DNA of 64,000 bases from Isoetes taiwanensis (GCA_021234155.1 JAJEKV010000078.1:3280978-3344977), one strand, 5' to 3'. Positions 23,858 to 36,484 are shown, counted from the first letter of the stretch. Numbers and translations: made by a program. Notes: generated by a model from the letters alone, not told the origin.

Positions 23858-26800
23858 TCATAGGCCGAGCTCAGCCTCAAAGTCTTCATCATCTTCAAAA
23901 AGCCTGATAAACCGAGCCTGTTGTTCTTCACGACGTTTCTTTTTCCACCTCATATATGCCACTACTCCAAGGCCAGTAACGACAAGGAAAACAAATATAA
24001 TGACTAATACACTTACCCCTGCTGCCTTTTTTCCTTCATCATTCATTTTTGTCCCTTCTGATGCGTTGGTCCCATCTAAACATCCACACAAGTTCTAATC
24101 ATTTCCTTGAAGCTAATGAACAGATCCACAAGTAAACATGATCATCAAATTATTCTATTTATTCCTAAAACACAAACATGTCCTAAACCCACTAGTATGT
24201 TTCTTACACTGAGAGGTCGTTGTTCTGTTTATGGCAGCAAGTGAGGGAGTTGAAACATGGTATAGACAGTGATGGCGAGCTTGAGGTGTTTAAAGGTAAG
24301 GTTGCAATGGAAGATTCAACCGCACAACCTGCCATAGATTTGAAAAAAAGGAGAGACGACCATATTTTCTCTCATGTTTGATTCACGAGAAAAAAGCAGT
24401 GATGAGCATGCTGGTGAAGATGATCGTGTGGAGCAAGATGGTTGTGGTACACTATGTGCTAAACCTGTGTGCGATTCTAATGATGATTCTGCTGTCCAAT
24501 CATCTCAGACTGCGTGCAACGATCATCACGGAGACTGTGTGCAATGGTCTATGTGGAGCTGTGTGGTAGACCTGTGTGGTCGAAAGAGAGACCTTCTTAT
24601 GTATGCTAGCTCTCAGCTCAGTGGGGAGTTCAGGTTCGTCTGAATTCATAGGTTGGGTGGCGAGTTATTCACCATTTCTGCTGTTCTTTTGGCTGTGGCC
24701 ATACTTCTCTTATGGTCGTGTGTGGACTTAACCTGATCCAACTTGCTATTCGTAAAGTGAGATAAATATTTTCATAAGACAGCAGCCATTGGCCTGGAAG
24801 AGCAGTTGAAGAAATGCAATTTTTTATGTTCTCCCCTTCCAGTATTTCCCATTCAATAAAAAAGGTATAGTTATTATCTGTTTTGAGACATAAAATTGAT
24901 ATGCATCGAAAGATTACTTCTTTTTGTTATCCACACACGACTAGAAAGATGAACTTGGCCCATCCATTTAACGACACTGGTAGGCACTTGACCTCTTGTT
25001 GTTCAGGCAATGTTAAATCCTTGACATAATCTTTATTGCCACTTGAAGTGCCAGAATGTCCAACAACGGATTTGACAAATTAACCATGGGATCCAAAATT
25101 ACATCCAACGAAAATGAGCCAAACATCTTCTTGATTTCTATGCTTTCACATTTCCCCAAAGATAACGTTGGAAAAAAAAATCTGCAACCTTATTGAAACA
25201 CAGCATCTAGTCATCATGTTAGCGTGAGGTTTCTCTCTCCTGAAACTGAACTCTAATCTAAAACAAGAAAAGAAAAAACTGAGATAAGTGTCCTCTTTGA
25301 GCTTCAATGCTAAAGAGGTGCTTCATATCTTAAAACTTAGAACCAACAAGAAGTTGTTTTGTCATGCCATCTTCCATGGAATCTTGTCAAGCTGTTTCCT
25401 AACAGCCCTAAGTATCCAAATGCTTGGCAGCACAATATGGCAGTGGAGAGATAAGACGTCAGCTGTTCCCTCAATAAACAGACCTGAGTATCCAAATGCT
25501 TGGTGGCAGGATGGCACTTGGGATCCTTTGTTAGCTCAATGGCACCTGAGTCATTAACATATATGGGAATTTGTAACTTGAAGACCTTGATACAAATGAT
25601 GCAGCCAGAGCATTTCTTTTGTTAGCAATGTTGGTTAATGGTGCAAATGTATCATGTACATAATGTACTTAGTATAAAAGTAAAGTTTATGTAGGAGTTG
25701 ACATGTGATCTTTAAGCTGGATGAACTTTCTAATTATAGGCCTGCATAGATGTACTTGTACTGTGGAATATATAATCTTTTGGTCGGTGCTGTTATCTGC
25801 GTCTCTTCTTCTCTCCTCCACTAACTAACATCTTTCCTTCCATGCACAAAGCTTTGAATTCAGCTTCTGTAGTACGGAGACTGATAGTGGCTTGCTTTTG
25901 TGATCACATACTATGAAACATACCGTGCAGTTGAACTTCTATGCATCAATATGCTGAGAATTCTGATATCTCAGACCCTCTGTCTAGTGCCTTTAAAATA
26001 GGCGAGAATTCTTCTCTGTTGTCCAGTGAAGTTCAGTACGATGTTGCATGAATATCTACTGCAAACGCAATGCCTGGTCATGTGAGTGTGAGATGGATGA
26101 GTGATCCTACCAACTGTCTCCATAAAGTGGGCTCAGAACTTGAAGCCAGCTCCATACTTACTCAAATGGTTTGGGGTTTCGGCTGCAGTCAGCCGTATGA
26201 AACTTCTGAAGAACTTGATATATTTTGTTGTGTCAACTCCCCAACTGTATGTAAGAGACCAGGTCTGTGATCTCATAATTTTTTGACCTGAGTTTCGAGT
26301 TGAGTGATGAGCTTAGTCATCATCTCTAATGATCATATCCTGAGTTCGCAAATAGGCATTGATTTTAGCATGCGTGCAGCGTGGTGCCTATTTCAGGCCA
26401 TATAGGTCTTCATTAGAAATGCACTCTTAAAATCAAACTGCCAAACAGGCCCTCCCTTAGTGGCTCCACGAGCAAGCGCTGGAATCCACGAGCAAGCGCT
26501 GCTCCTCCAACTATGGACATACATGCTACTGGTGCAACCACCTCCGTGTAGTCCAATTCAAAGTGCTGAGTGTAGCCTTTGCTACAAGTATGGCTTCGTA
26601 TTTTGCAAGAGTTTCATCTGCATGAAACTTGGTTCTAAAAACCTATTTGTTAATGTGATGGCCAGCAGGTGCCTAGGCACAGTTCCTATGCACCTTGCTT
26701 GATAAGCATTTTATATCCTTCATAGCCATCCAAATTGGATTAGCTTCTGCTTGCTGAAAGGTTTATGGTTCTTGGTGATTCATATCTGAGTCATTACAGC

Positions 26801-29800
26801 AAAATTACACTGGTAAATGACGGGAGATTTTCGGCTTTTCTCATTGTGAGCAAAATTACACTGGTAAATGATTTGGTTTTTTGTGTTTTGGGTTTTACAA
26901 ATCGGGAACAAGTGGAGTTATTTTGTTTGGGATTGAGCAACATCTGGTCAGAGATCATAATCAGGGCTGACATCTCTGAATGCCTCAGATCAGGAATAAG
27001 TGGACTTATTGCGTCCAGAACTGAGTAAACATCTGGTCACGGATCATAATCATTTGGAGCACTATGAGAAGTAGAAGATGATGAATCCTCTTGTCCAAGC
27101 AGTCTAAATTGGTCATCGTCCAACATGTAATTACTTGTAGTCAGCTAAGATGCAACAAAGTGCCATTTTGCTATAGGCGTAGATATGGTCATACTTTTAG
27201 TAATCTCTTTTTGATAATTCGTTTCTGTCCAGTGTTATCACCAGGAAAGACTTGGGGTGAGGAATTTTGCTGATATTCAATCCTCAACAAATTGATCACT
27301 TCGAGAAAAAATGACATGTCCTGTTTTAGGATCAAACCTTTTTTATTCATTGAAGAGCCAACGAAAAGACATTTGATGGCTCATTTTGCGAGCAGGAACT
27401 GTTAGTATGTGCAAGACGCCCAAAAATCCTAAAACGCCTTGTGACCAAAAGGCTTCAAATGGAGCTTTCCCACTAACATTTAGTCAGAGACCTTCCTGAT
27501 GTATGCTGCTGTTTGGACGACTTCTCCCCAAAATACATGTGGTAAATGTTTAAGAATGTGCCATATTCTATTTTATCGTTCTGCTATTTTCATTCTGAAC
27601 ATGAGCATAAGGAATAGTTAACTCTCTTCGGATCCCATTCTAAAGATCAAGGTGGTCAAAAGCTTTATTAACATACTCAATACGATTAACAGTTCCTAGA
27701 ACTGCTTTTATGTTCCACATGGCTTGGAATACACTCATAAAACTGCTTGAAAGTACTGAAGTCCTGATCCTTGGATTTTAAGCAAAATACTCATGCATAA
27801 TGGCTATAATAATCCACTAGAACCATAAAAACATGTGCCCCTCCTAGATATTTAAAAACATAAATCTGAATGGAGAAGTCGTACTGGTCTGGTAGCTCTT
27901 AAAGCGGCTCAAACCTTGGGATTGTTTCTTCAGCAACAAGCTTCACCCACCAAAGCTTTTCTGGTTGATTGAGGTAAGCCTCTTAACATATCTGCCTTTG
28001 ATAGCTCTGCAAGTGCAGATATCCAACGTGTCATAAATGTTCCTGGAATCGTTGGCTTGCAATGGAACACAGGCATGAGTTTTGGGTTGGCCATCAACTG
28101 TATAGAAGCCAGCCTGACAGTGCTGACTACTAGCTGCTACATAAAATTGAATGGCTTTGAACTGTAAGGTACAGCCCGCCTCCTGAAAAAATAATACTTC
28201 AACCTTCTTTGTCCAATTCAGAAACTGACAAATGGTTAGTCTGTAAATTAAGAATATGAACCACATCTTTGACTGTTAAGCTGCCAGATTGAAGAGAACA
28301 ATTTGAATTGCCTTTAGTCTCTGATTGACAAACCTGACCATTTTTCAACATGATTAAAGTGGACCTTTTTAATTGAGGACCATCCAAAATGTCTGCACAG
28401 GCTGTAAGATGTCAAGATGCACAATAATCCATCATGCAATACTTGTAAATAGGATTCATGTTATTCTGAACGTTGTATTCAGATATTCATCTGTGAAAGT
28501 ATAAAAAAGATGCTACCGCTGAGATTCAGATGGTTACTTATTAGAAGAAGTTTGAGACCTTTGTTGGGACTAATGAGAGAAAAGTTAAGCCAAACTTGCC
28601 TGTTTTGCCCGGCTAGTCAAGGACTTTGATTCTGCAACATAATCAATTATACTTGTGCACTGATATGAAGAGAGCTGTTCAAGCTGCTCTTTCCACAGAG
28701 ACTACTTACCAATACCAGTTAAGGTACATGAATCCTTAAAATATTGCCGACCTCTCTGCAAAGTGCTCTGCAAATGCACTTGACGCCTTAACACTGAAGT
28801 TTTAAGATAATCCAAAGCTTTATCATCTTTAGCTGGACTTGTGGCAGGTTTCCAATTTTGCTGGAGAACACACATGATCCAAGGTATACCTCAAAAAAAA
28901 ACTCCCTCCAGGTCTGATAATTTGAGCCATCTAGCACTGGGTTAAGTGTATATTTCCATGAATCTGCAAATCCATGAGCCTTGACAAAATTTTCTTCCAA
29001 ATCTGCAACTGGTTTGTCTAATAACAGTAGTATATACTATTCTACTTGGACCAAACTCAGAGAAAAGATAAGCACAAAGGAAAGAAAACTGAACTGTCTA
29101 TTATCCGAAACAGGAAGATACAACAAAAACAAGTCTCACATACAAGTATTTCTAACATGCAGTGTGTCTCTACTAAGATGACACGTGTCAGTTGTTCCAC
29201 TTATTCTAACACTTCCCCTGAAACATGTGCCCAGCTGCACCTGTTCGCTTAGAGATAGATACTAGCAGATCAGGTAACAGGTATTAAAGCCAAAGCATTT
29301 CCTGTCGCCAAACCTGGTGCTATCATCAGATCATAGATTTGCTTAACACCATCATCTCTATAAATCTGAAATTTAAGCTCTTCCTTTCCAACAATATGTA
29401 AAGCTTGACCATTTTCCGTTCGAATGTGGCCTGCATCATAATACAAGATTATTAAATCTTGTAACATCCCCTGTTAAATGCTTTGTGCCACCAGAATCGA
29501 GCAAATAACCACTAACAAAAGCATGCTCACTTGCAACATTAACTTGTTCATGCACAAGATCATCATTGACTTGTGCAAAGTTAAGGTATTCATGCACGTG
29601 AGAGGTAACGAGCAATGAGCACTGACTTGTACCAGCTGATTAATTGTTGACTGATTTTGCTTGTTTTTCTTTGGTGCATTCACTTTATAGTGACCCTTCT
29701 CACCACAATGATAGCATTTGAACTGAGCTTTCTCATCAGATGTATTGCCATAAACTTTCTTATCTAATTGAGGAGGAATGGCTTTTAAAAATTTTGCTTG

Positions 29801-32800
29801 TTCTGATCGCCTCTCTTTATTACAACTTCCTAAGCATGGTCAAACCAAATAGCATCATCAAACCTGATTCTCCCTGCAACCACGTGATGCTGCGACGGCA
29901 AACTGACTAAGATTTCTTGTATCAGATCAGATTCTCACATGGTACTACCTGCCGTATTGTATTCCAGTTGCCAACTCTGTCTTCATTTGATGAAGATAAT
30001 CAGCCAACACATTATTAAAGTCAAGTAATCAAGTAATGAAGCAGACCTGATTTTCTCTTTAATCATTATTTGAGTAGCTTTACCTTTGGCAGCAAGTGAA
30101 TTCTCTAACTACACCTATAAATCCTGGAATTCAGCAAATTCATTCAGCTGTTCGCCAATTTTCTATCGCATCGCAGCTTAACCAAAGCTAAGGCTAATGG
30201 ATTTAGCTCGGCAGATTTTGGATGTTTATTACTTCTAAAATCTGTTTCTAACACTGCTCCCATCTGATTATAAGTCAAATAATTTGTGATATGTGACTTA
30301 TAATTTGACGCTGTCAGCTTTGCAGTTGTGGAGAAACTAAATAGATCCATCTCAAAGTACCTTCCTTAGTCCAAATAACTGTCAACCTTGCTATTTCAGC
30401 ACTAGTTTCTGGAAGGATTCTCACTGTCTTCGAATGTATACAGATGTACAAGCACCTTAAGGATTCCTTCTACCAGAACTTTCAGCACCAAACTTCCAGT
30501 TTCTGGAAGGATTCTCTCCCTGTCTTCAGATGTAAAAACACCTAAGGGATTCCTCCCACTAGGCAACAAACTTCCAGTTTCTGGAAGGATTCTTTCCCTG
30601 TCTTCAGATGTATGAGCACCTTCCAGTTTGCTCGCCGTTTGGGAAATCCTTGTTAATTTCTTTTCCTCCGCTTAATAATATGCTTAAACTCAACGGGTAG
30701 CCTTGCCTGATCTGGGGTCTCTCCCAAACTGCCCGACTCGGGGAGAGTGCCTCATGGAGCAACAAAGTCCCGGCAGAGTCCAGGCCTGATGGGGCTCTCA
30801 CCCTCTCAGGCGTCCACTCCTAGGGAACGTCAACCCAGTCCGCCGCAGAGGACAGCCTTCATATGCAACGTGATTTCCAAAGTCGTGGGATCTGAACAGC
30901 AAGTTCATCTTTCTTCATCATACAAAAACAAACCACTCCAATCAGTTTGTTTTCCTTTAGTATTTGTTGGTCTTTTCTAGTCATTTGTCTCAGGGGAAGT
31001 GTTAGAATAAGTGAAACAAATTACACGTGTCATCTTAGTAGACACACCCTGCATGTTAGAAATACTTGCACGTGAGACTTTGTTTTTGTTGTATCTCCCT
31101 GTTTTGGATAATCGATAGTTCTATTTCCTTTCCTTTGTGCTGATTTTTTCTTGAGTTGGCTCTGATACCATATTCAACTTGACCAAACTCAGAGAAAAGA
31201 TCAGCACAAAAGGAAAGGAAACCAAACTGTCTATTATCCAAAACAGGGAGATACAACAAAAACAAAGTCTCACTTACAAGTATTTCTAGCATGCTGTGTG
31301 TCTCTAGTAGTTTCACTTATTCTAACATATACAAACTAAAGTGTCTTTGTAGCAGAGTAAAATCGAAGTATCACAGATTGTACTAGATCTGCAAAGTATA
31401 AACAATACAACAAAGATCTAACACAACCAGTTCAAGATTTCACAAAGAGCTTATAGTAAATGATCAAAAATCGATCGAGAAAGTAGGAAGACAACGATCA
31501 AGGATCAGTGTCTAAATTATGATAGGAGAGTCAAAGACAGTCCCCAGATCACTGATACGAAAATCAGAATGTTTGAAGATCAACCTTCTGTCTCTGAAAT
31601 TACAGTGTTTTTAAGTTCCTTGTTGAAAAAATGTGTGAACTTGATATGGGTTTATGCAAATAAGGCAATGTTCTTCAAAGGAAAGCTAAGACAATCCCCA
31701 CCAGTGCTAAGAGCATGCAGCAATCTCCTTGTTGAAGAACAATCTTCTCAACAACATACCAAAGGCCGGCTCTGATACCATGAAACCAATACAGAATGCA
31801 ATGATAGAGATGAACACACAGTGTTCTACTACTGGTAGAATTCTAGAGATCCGATGACATAAGACACATAAAGATGATGTACTATCATAGTAGATGTAAT
31901 GGGAAGTTTCTCTCCTAACAGAAACTAAGATAGGGGTAAAGATTTTATGACTTAATATGGAGGTAATAAATTAAATACAAACTGGAAAAGCAATGGATTA
32001 ATGGAGGTGTCAAAGTGGTTGAGGAGACCAAGATAACAGTCAAAATGAGCTAAAGAACGTTATTCTACGTGCTTCTAAACTCTGAAATTCTCGATAATCT
32101 ACTAAATAGTTCATATCAGCATCTTCAAACTTACCATTAAGATGGCACTGTGAACATATAAAAGTTGCGTTGAATTCGCCTTCCTTGAAATGTACATAGT
32201 GGCCTTCGGGTGCTACACTAAAGCCTGACGGGCATAACTCCCACTCATCATATGTATCATCCCTCAAAATGGACTCTCCATATATTCCACAGCGTTTGCA
32301 CTTTTCCCTGTCCAAGGTTGTTACTGGCTGTCCTGGGCAATCAAGAACAAACCCATGAGCATTCCCAGAAATGTCCATAGAGGAATTTAAATAACATATT
32401 ATCCCTAATTCTTACAGTTCACTATTCCAGGACCAATGTATAAATGTGCGTAGAAGAACTTAAATAACATATTATATTATCCTAATTCTTACAGTTGATT
32501 AATCCAGGTCCAATGTAAGTGTTGTAAAAGAGGCCATGGGTGAGATGCAGACTCTGCTATACCGGGACGAATTAAGGACACAGCTTCATGATTCAGCAGC
32601 GCATTCAAGGAATTCTGGAAACTTGAATACAGGAGGTAAAGCTAGAAAGGAAGATGTTCCTAAGATGGAAGACTCAACAATGATAGACAAGTCATTGAGT
32701 GCTGGAATTGTGGCAAAAAAGGGTGCTATTCGACATAACTAGGGTGCCAAGTCTAAAGCAGAAGGTAAGAGACCAGTTGATGTTTCTGCCCTTGCTTCTG

Positions 32801-35236
32801 ACCAGTTTTATAAGGAACTTCTAAATAAGGCAACTGATAATGCTTATTTGCTATTCATGAGTACTGTCTTATGGATCCTGGTGCTTGTAGTGCTTCTAAG
32901 GTAAGCCTGGAAGTAGTGAACACTTCCATGCTTACCTTAAAAGCTCCTGACATAAATCGTATTCCAGTGCAGACCAATCTATTCTATTTCGTAATCAATA
33001 AAGAAGGGAGATCAAAATATGGAGGCCAGATGCATCTGGCTAGGCAAAATCTTCAGAATATACGAGGGTTAATTCACTTGGATTAATAGCTACTAGATTT
33101 GTCCAAAGAAGATGCAATATAACATTACAGGGTACAAGCTCGTTAGCTGCTGCTTCTTGTGTCATGGAATCATAGGACTCTCACATTGGTGGTAAGGCTG
33201 TCGATTTCTAACCTCAAAATATGGTCATGCATATGCCAAAGTTGGACTCTCCTCAGCCACTTGACTGTGAGGCTTTCCATTTTGGCAAGTAAACACAAGC
33301 AAGTTATCCAACTCAAGCAGCTAACGATGTCATTATTTTGGAGAATTTGAGTTGTCTTGTATCCCTTTTATTTGATTGTTTGATCCAGTGCTTTATCTCA
33401 GTTTTCCAACAGTTTCTTACCGATTTTTATGTATGTATAATAGCCCTCCAGCCTTGATCTGCTTCGAACTGGCAGCTACGAAAGGTGGAAGGAATAATGC
33501 TAGACAAAGCTAGAAAGCAGAATTTTATTCCCACCCACAATTGGCGCAGCCTACTGTGATGACCTCTTCGTGTTGGTGACAGTGCCAGATCAGGTACAAA
33601 GAAACAGGTTAGCACTGTTTCTTTAAACCCCTGGTGTAGATCATTTCATCATCGACATGTCTGCCCAGAATGAGAGACAAATGGCTTTTATGAATATGAA
33701 CCAGAATTGGGACCTGCCTCTAATTGCCAAATACAACAATGAGCTGCTTTTTTAGGATTTTCCCTTGAAGACAAAAGAAAGGAATTGGAATGCTATCATA
33801 GAAAGATCGCCTTTTGAGATCATTGTGTATCGCAGGTGAAACATTGAGAAACAAAAATGTAACCATCATCTTTATGATATAATCTTTTCTATCATGGCTT
33901 CCTGGCAAATTTTGGCATTCAATTCAAGCAGTATCTAAGCCTGTAATTGGCTACACTATTTATTAGGAGAACCCTCCAGCCATAAAAGTACACAATTTGA
34001 TGCCTACCACTCCTCGAAGGAGAACTCCTTTTATATCACAAATGTACTAACTGATCAATTTCTATTCTCAGTTGTTATCCTCTCAACTAGATATTTTGCT
34101 CAGAATTGGATAGTTCTTACTTTGGATAGTTTTTGATTGGGATTGCATTTTCTCAAATTTCCCACGTTTGAAAGGATGTTGCCAGAAAGGTGCAAAGGGT
34201 AACTACTTTGCTGGGATTTTGGAATCAAGGTTGAGGTGAAACAGAATTCTTTTGGAATTTATGTACTAGGGCCTTAAATTAATATTAAGAGAATAAAATC
34301 ATGAGCTTTTCTGCTGCATGCTTCAGGTGGTATGCACGTACTAAGAACAATAAGTGATCAAATTCTTACCTGCCATGACTCTTCTCCAATAAATGTGTAT
34401 AGCTGGTATGTTTCCCTCACATCTGGTAGGTGCACCTTTGGTTCCCCTTTACATTGAAAATACAAGCTTGGGTTCTTTCGAAACCACTCATGTGTTTTGT
34501 ATATAGTGATGGACCCCAAGGTCACATTTTCATCGCCCCAAACACCTGAAGCAGGGACACAAATCACAGAGTACAATCTAATCAAAATGCATGCATATAA
34601 TCAACCTACAACATGAAAATGCCATCGTCTTGAGCTACAGATAAATTTCAAACAGATTAAAAAGGTGCAAACAATACTATAATAAAGTAAATTATTTCAG
34701 GTGCTGATCCCTGTTTTCCTACAACTACTTGGCCTGGCAAGGGAGCCACAATTTGCACCAGCATCTGGTAACCAAATTAGGAAATCAAGATCACAAAGAC
34801 CAGAGACCAGGGTTTTACGGGTATTAAATCTAAACGAAATTGTGGAAGACCAAAATATACATAGATTGTGAAGTATGAACGTGAATTGTGCAAGTTAAAA
34901 CCAAATCCTTTCATATCTTAGCAAAACAAGGTCCAACTAGCTATGTTCTATAAAATCTTCAAACCTTAGCAATTCTACTGAGGTGGGTCTCAGCAGTTGC
35001 ATTTCGGCAGACCTACAGTTAAAAAAAATTGTGCTCGCATTCAAAGCAAGACAATGAATTCACTAATCTTGAAGCAGGTAAATAATGGGCATAATATTAC
35101 CACTGAAATTGCTAACTAAATCCCATAACGAATTTGATACAAAATTACCTAAGGAAGCTTGAAATAAAGCTGCAAAGAAGATAACGAGCATTCTAGCTGA
35201 TCTATGCAGCCCCATTCTCTGCCGGCCAGCTGCCAT
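23858..35236 (-). CDS. single-pass type I membrane protein of unknown function, 4 exons, 224 aa
   Basis: Exons on the minus strand: 35236-35149, 34545-34370, 32327-32135, 24075-23858. The coding length of 675 nt closes exactly on a TGA, and all introns are GT-AG with matching phase (1, 0, 1); donors include GTAAG and GTAAGT. The product has an N-terminal hydrophobic signal peptide (about 1-29), then VWGDENVTLGS and THEWFRKNPSLYF. The lumenal/extracellular domain has six cysteines (61, 98, 101, 120, 146, 149), two as CxxC (KCKRCGIY, CSQC), with N-glycosylation sequons at N36, N141 and N156. One membrane helix lies at about 172-194, followed by a basic KKKRR stop-transfer and an acidic tail ending LFEDDEDFEAELGL. 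The layout resembles a conserved, uncharacterised plant membrane protein. Introns are 603, 2042 and 8059 bp; the last two contain retroelements. No inactivating change was found. Confidence 0.82.
25600..29030 (-). mobile_element. decayed Ty1/copia retrotransposon in intron 3
   Basis: On the minus strand, from right to left, are copia parts in the usual order: gag N-terminal region (LDGSNYQTWREFFFEVYLGS, 28990-28850), protease and pre-integrase (LTACADILDGPQLK, then VKDVVHILNLQTNHLSVSELD, 28440-27950), degraded integrase (27940-27300), start of reverse transcriptase (QAEANPIWMAMKDIKCL, about 26760-26700) and an RNase H signature TTEAEFKAL near 25880-25850. Many stops and small tandem duplications interrupt it (for example at 26800-26875 and 26468-26502), so it is old. 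The internal order copia = PR-IN-RT-RH is clear. It lies in the same orientation as the host gene. I could not find its left LTR. Confidence 0.7.
29035..29222 (-). mobile_element. short copia LTR with polypurine tract
   Basis: Read on the minus strand, a TGTTAGAATAAGTGGAAC LTR start at 29213 is preceded by the polypurine AGGGGAAG (29214-29222). The LTR runs to about 29035. Related LTR copies are at 31010-31150 (plus) and 31172-31326 (minus). It may serve as the 3' LTR of the defective element to its right. Confidence 0.6.
29270..30350 (-). mobile_element. second copia fragment: gag, zinc knuckle, protease region
   Basis: Minus strand: gag-like LFSFSTTAKLTASNYKSHI at 30350-30290 with NHPLALALVKLRCD-type sequence following, a zinc knuckle CYHCGEKGHYKV near 29715-29680 (CCHC with the last Cys lost), and a short segment ENGQALHIVGKEELKF at 29440-29380. 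It ends at the polypurine tract and LTR at 29222. No integrase or reverse transcriptase lies between this gag and that LTR, so the copy is internally deleted. Several stops are present. Confidence 0.6.
30405..30625. repeat. three direct repeats of a CAGTTTCTGGAAGGATTCTC unit
   Basis: The phrase CAGTTTCTGGAAGGATTCT followed by CTGTCTTCAGATGTA occurs at about 30406, 30496 and 30576, spaced roughly 80-90 bp. Units 2 and 3 are nearly identical. The array ends at the junction with the 26S rRNA-like fragment. Confidence 0.75.
30629..30866 (-). rRNA. partial 26S rRNA gene fragments, rearranged
   Basis: Positions 30629-30719 are the reverse complement of the 5' end of plant 26S rRNA, including the conserved stretch around GCATAT..AATAAGCGGAGGA with a few substitutions and one deletion near GATAT. 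Positions 30720-30866 resemble the reverse complement of an internal 26S segment (about the second to fourth hundred nucleotides), with anchors CCCGACTCG, GGGGCTCTCACCCTCTC and GTCCGCCGCAGAGGAC. In a native gene that internal segment would lie on the other side of the first block, so the order is permuted and ITS2 is absent. The copy is a non-functional fragment inside retroelement sequence in intron 3. Confidence 0.75.
31001..31326. mobile_element. head-to-head pair of short copia LTRs around a primer-binding site
   Basis: Plus orientation: polypurine AGGGGAAG (31002-31009) followed by LTR sequence starting TGTTAGAATAAGTG and running to about 31148. Minus orientation: the same LTR from about 31326 back to 31172, followed on the minus strand by TGGTATCAGAGCC, complementary to the 3' end of initiator tRNA-Met. 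The two LTRs are about 85-90% alike by eye and form a large palindrome with a spacer of some 20 bp. LTRs of about 150 bp are short for copia. Confidence 0.65.
31769..31920 (-). mobile_element. solo short LTR with primer-binding site
   Basis: On the minus strand the sequence ends GGTTTCA and is followed directly by TGGTATCAGAGCCGG (31784-31769), an initiator tRNA-Met primer-binding site. A TGTTAGGAGAG start at 31919 would give an LTR of about 136 bp. The LTR start is inferred. No coding sequence that I recognise follows to the left. Confidence 0.5.
32381..32520. repeat. ~75-bp tandem duplication in intron 2
   Basis: The segment AATTTAAATAACATATTAT through CCAGGACCAATGTA at about 32387-32442 recurs as AACTTAAATAACATATTATA through CCAGGTCCAATGTA at about 32458-32517, with small indels. 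It sits just upstream (on the minus strand) of exon 3 of the membrane-protein gene and next to a copia fragment. Confidence 0.7.
32530..33085 (+). mobile_element. copia gag/protease fragment in intron 2
   Basis: Plus strand: VIECWNCGKKG near 32695-32727 is the first half of a CCHC zinc knuckle, continuing one frame over as AIRHN. Then come VSALASDQFYKELLNKATDNAYL and a protease-like LMDPGACSASK (32866-32900). It is antisense to the host gene and truncated, with a stop and frameshift. Confidence 0.5.
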
Positions 35237-36410
35237 GGTTTCCTCTCTCAACAAACAACAGATGCAAAATACTACTAAAATACATCGTATGCTTCCGTGG
35301 ACAATACCAGGCAACAATACCAGATTCGTCAACCTGTAACTTGTGAACTGTTTATACAAAAGTTTTGCACGCCTTACGGTGTTTTTTGTGCCTTGGTTGC
35401 AGTTTGTGGGTAGATGAACCATTTTTTCTATAATTTTTACATATGTTGTTGTGGAAAGATCCTAGATAAGGGTTTGAGATTGTTGATTTTTTTATGGCGA
35501 GGGACAATTTCTAATAATATAAGGGATGTGAAGGCGGTGCACAAATTTCTCAAAGTCAATCTTGGGAGAATGGTAAACCTCGACAATTCTATCTTTGCGT
35601 ATCTTGTAGAATTCAACCATCAGACACATCCAAGATCTTGAAGATAAACAACTAGCTCCTTGTCCAAACTCACCTAAGAAATTAACTTATGAGTTTGGCT
35701 TTACAAATTAGTCCATGTAGTGGGATAAACAGCTAAAAGCACATGTTGAGTATCAATTTGTTAGACTATGAGGGCCTAAGAAGATAAACAATGCTCAATG
35801 ATTTTAGTCTTCTACATGCACAAGGGGCAAAGATCTGATCAAATTTGTGATAGGTATATTATCTCGGATGTAGCTTGGGTTGCCACACTCTTTCGACCCT
35901 TTGCATCAATCCTACCTCGAAGATTGATGTTTAAGTAGCCGAAGAAAGGATATCCCAGATGAGATCGGATATCCAAGAGATAAAAGCCTTATTGGCGAAA
36001 AGAAGAGCGAAATCTCACCGAAGGAGCGAGCGTCTAGTTACCCCGGGCACCCTTCGGAAGAGCGGATAAGGGAAAGAAGAGGAACCGAAGAAGGAGATCC
36101 CCAAAGACGGACTCCTCGACAACGATTCCCGACTCAGGCTTCGAGAATCAAATGTGGCGCTCCCGGAATGCGTACAATGCTCCCATCGCATTAAATATAG
36201 GGAATTTCCCTCCTTTGGCGACTACATCACCATGGAAAGGCCCTCCGTCTAACTCAGACCACTTGGGATGGCCAAGCGTCCGGGTGAGGAACACAGAGGT
36301 ATCATTCATCCCACGTCCTCTATGGGAATCTTATACAGCATGTTAGCACCTAGCTATCATACACAAAATAATCAGTGTATAAATACCAACGTAATTGTCA
36401 TCCCATCAAA

Positions 36411-36484
36411 TGTTGTGTATGGCAATGGTGATATTGAAGAAGACAGATGTTGTGTATGGCAATGGTAATATTGAAAAAGACATC
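36411..36484. repeat. 37-bp tandem duplication
   Basis: 36411-36447 and 36448-36484 are two near-identical copies starting TGTTGTGTATGGCAATGG. No function is apparent. Confidence 0.8.

Noticed and set aside
30720-30866. Reading this block as ITS2 next to 26S
   Set aside because: Its anchors (CCCGACTCG, GGGGCTCTCACCCTCTC, GTCCGCCGCAGAGGAC) match an internal 26S region better than an ITS2, so I describe it as permuted 26S. The call is by memory and alignment should settle it.
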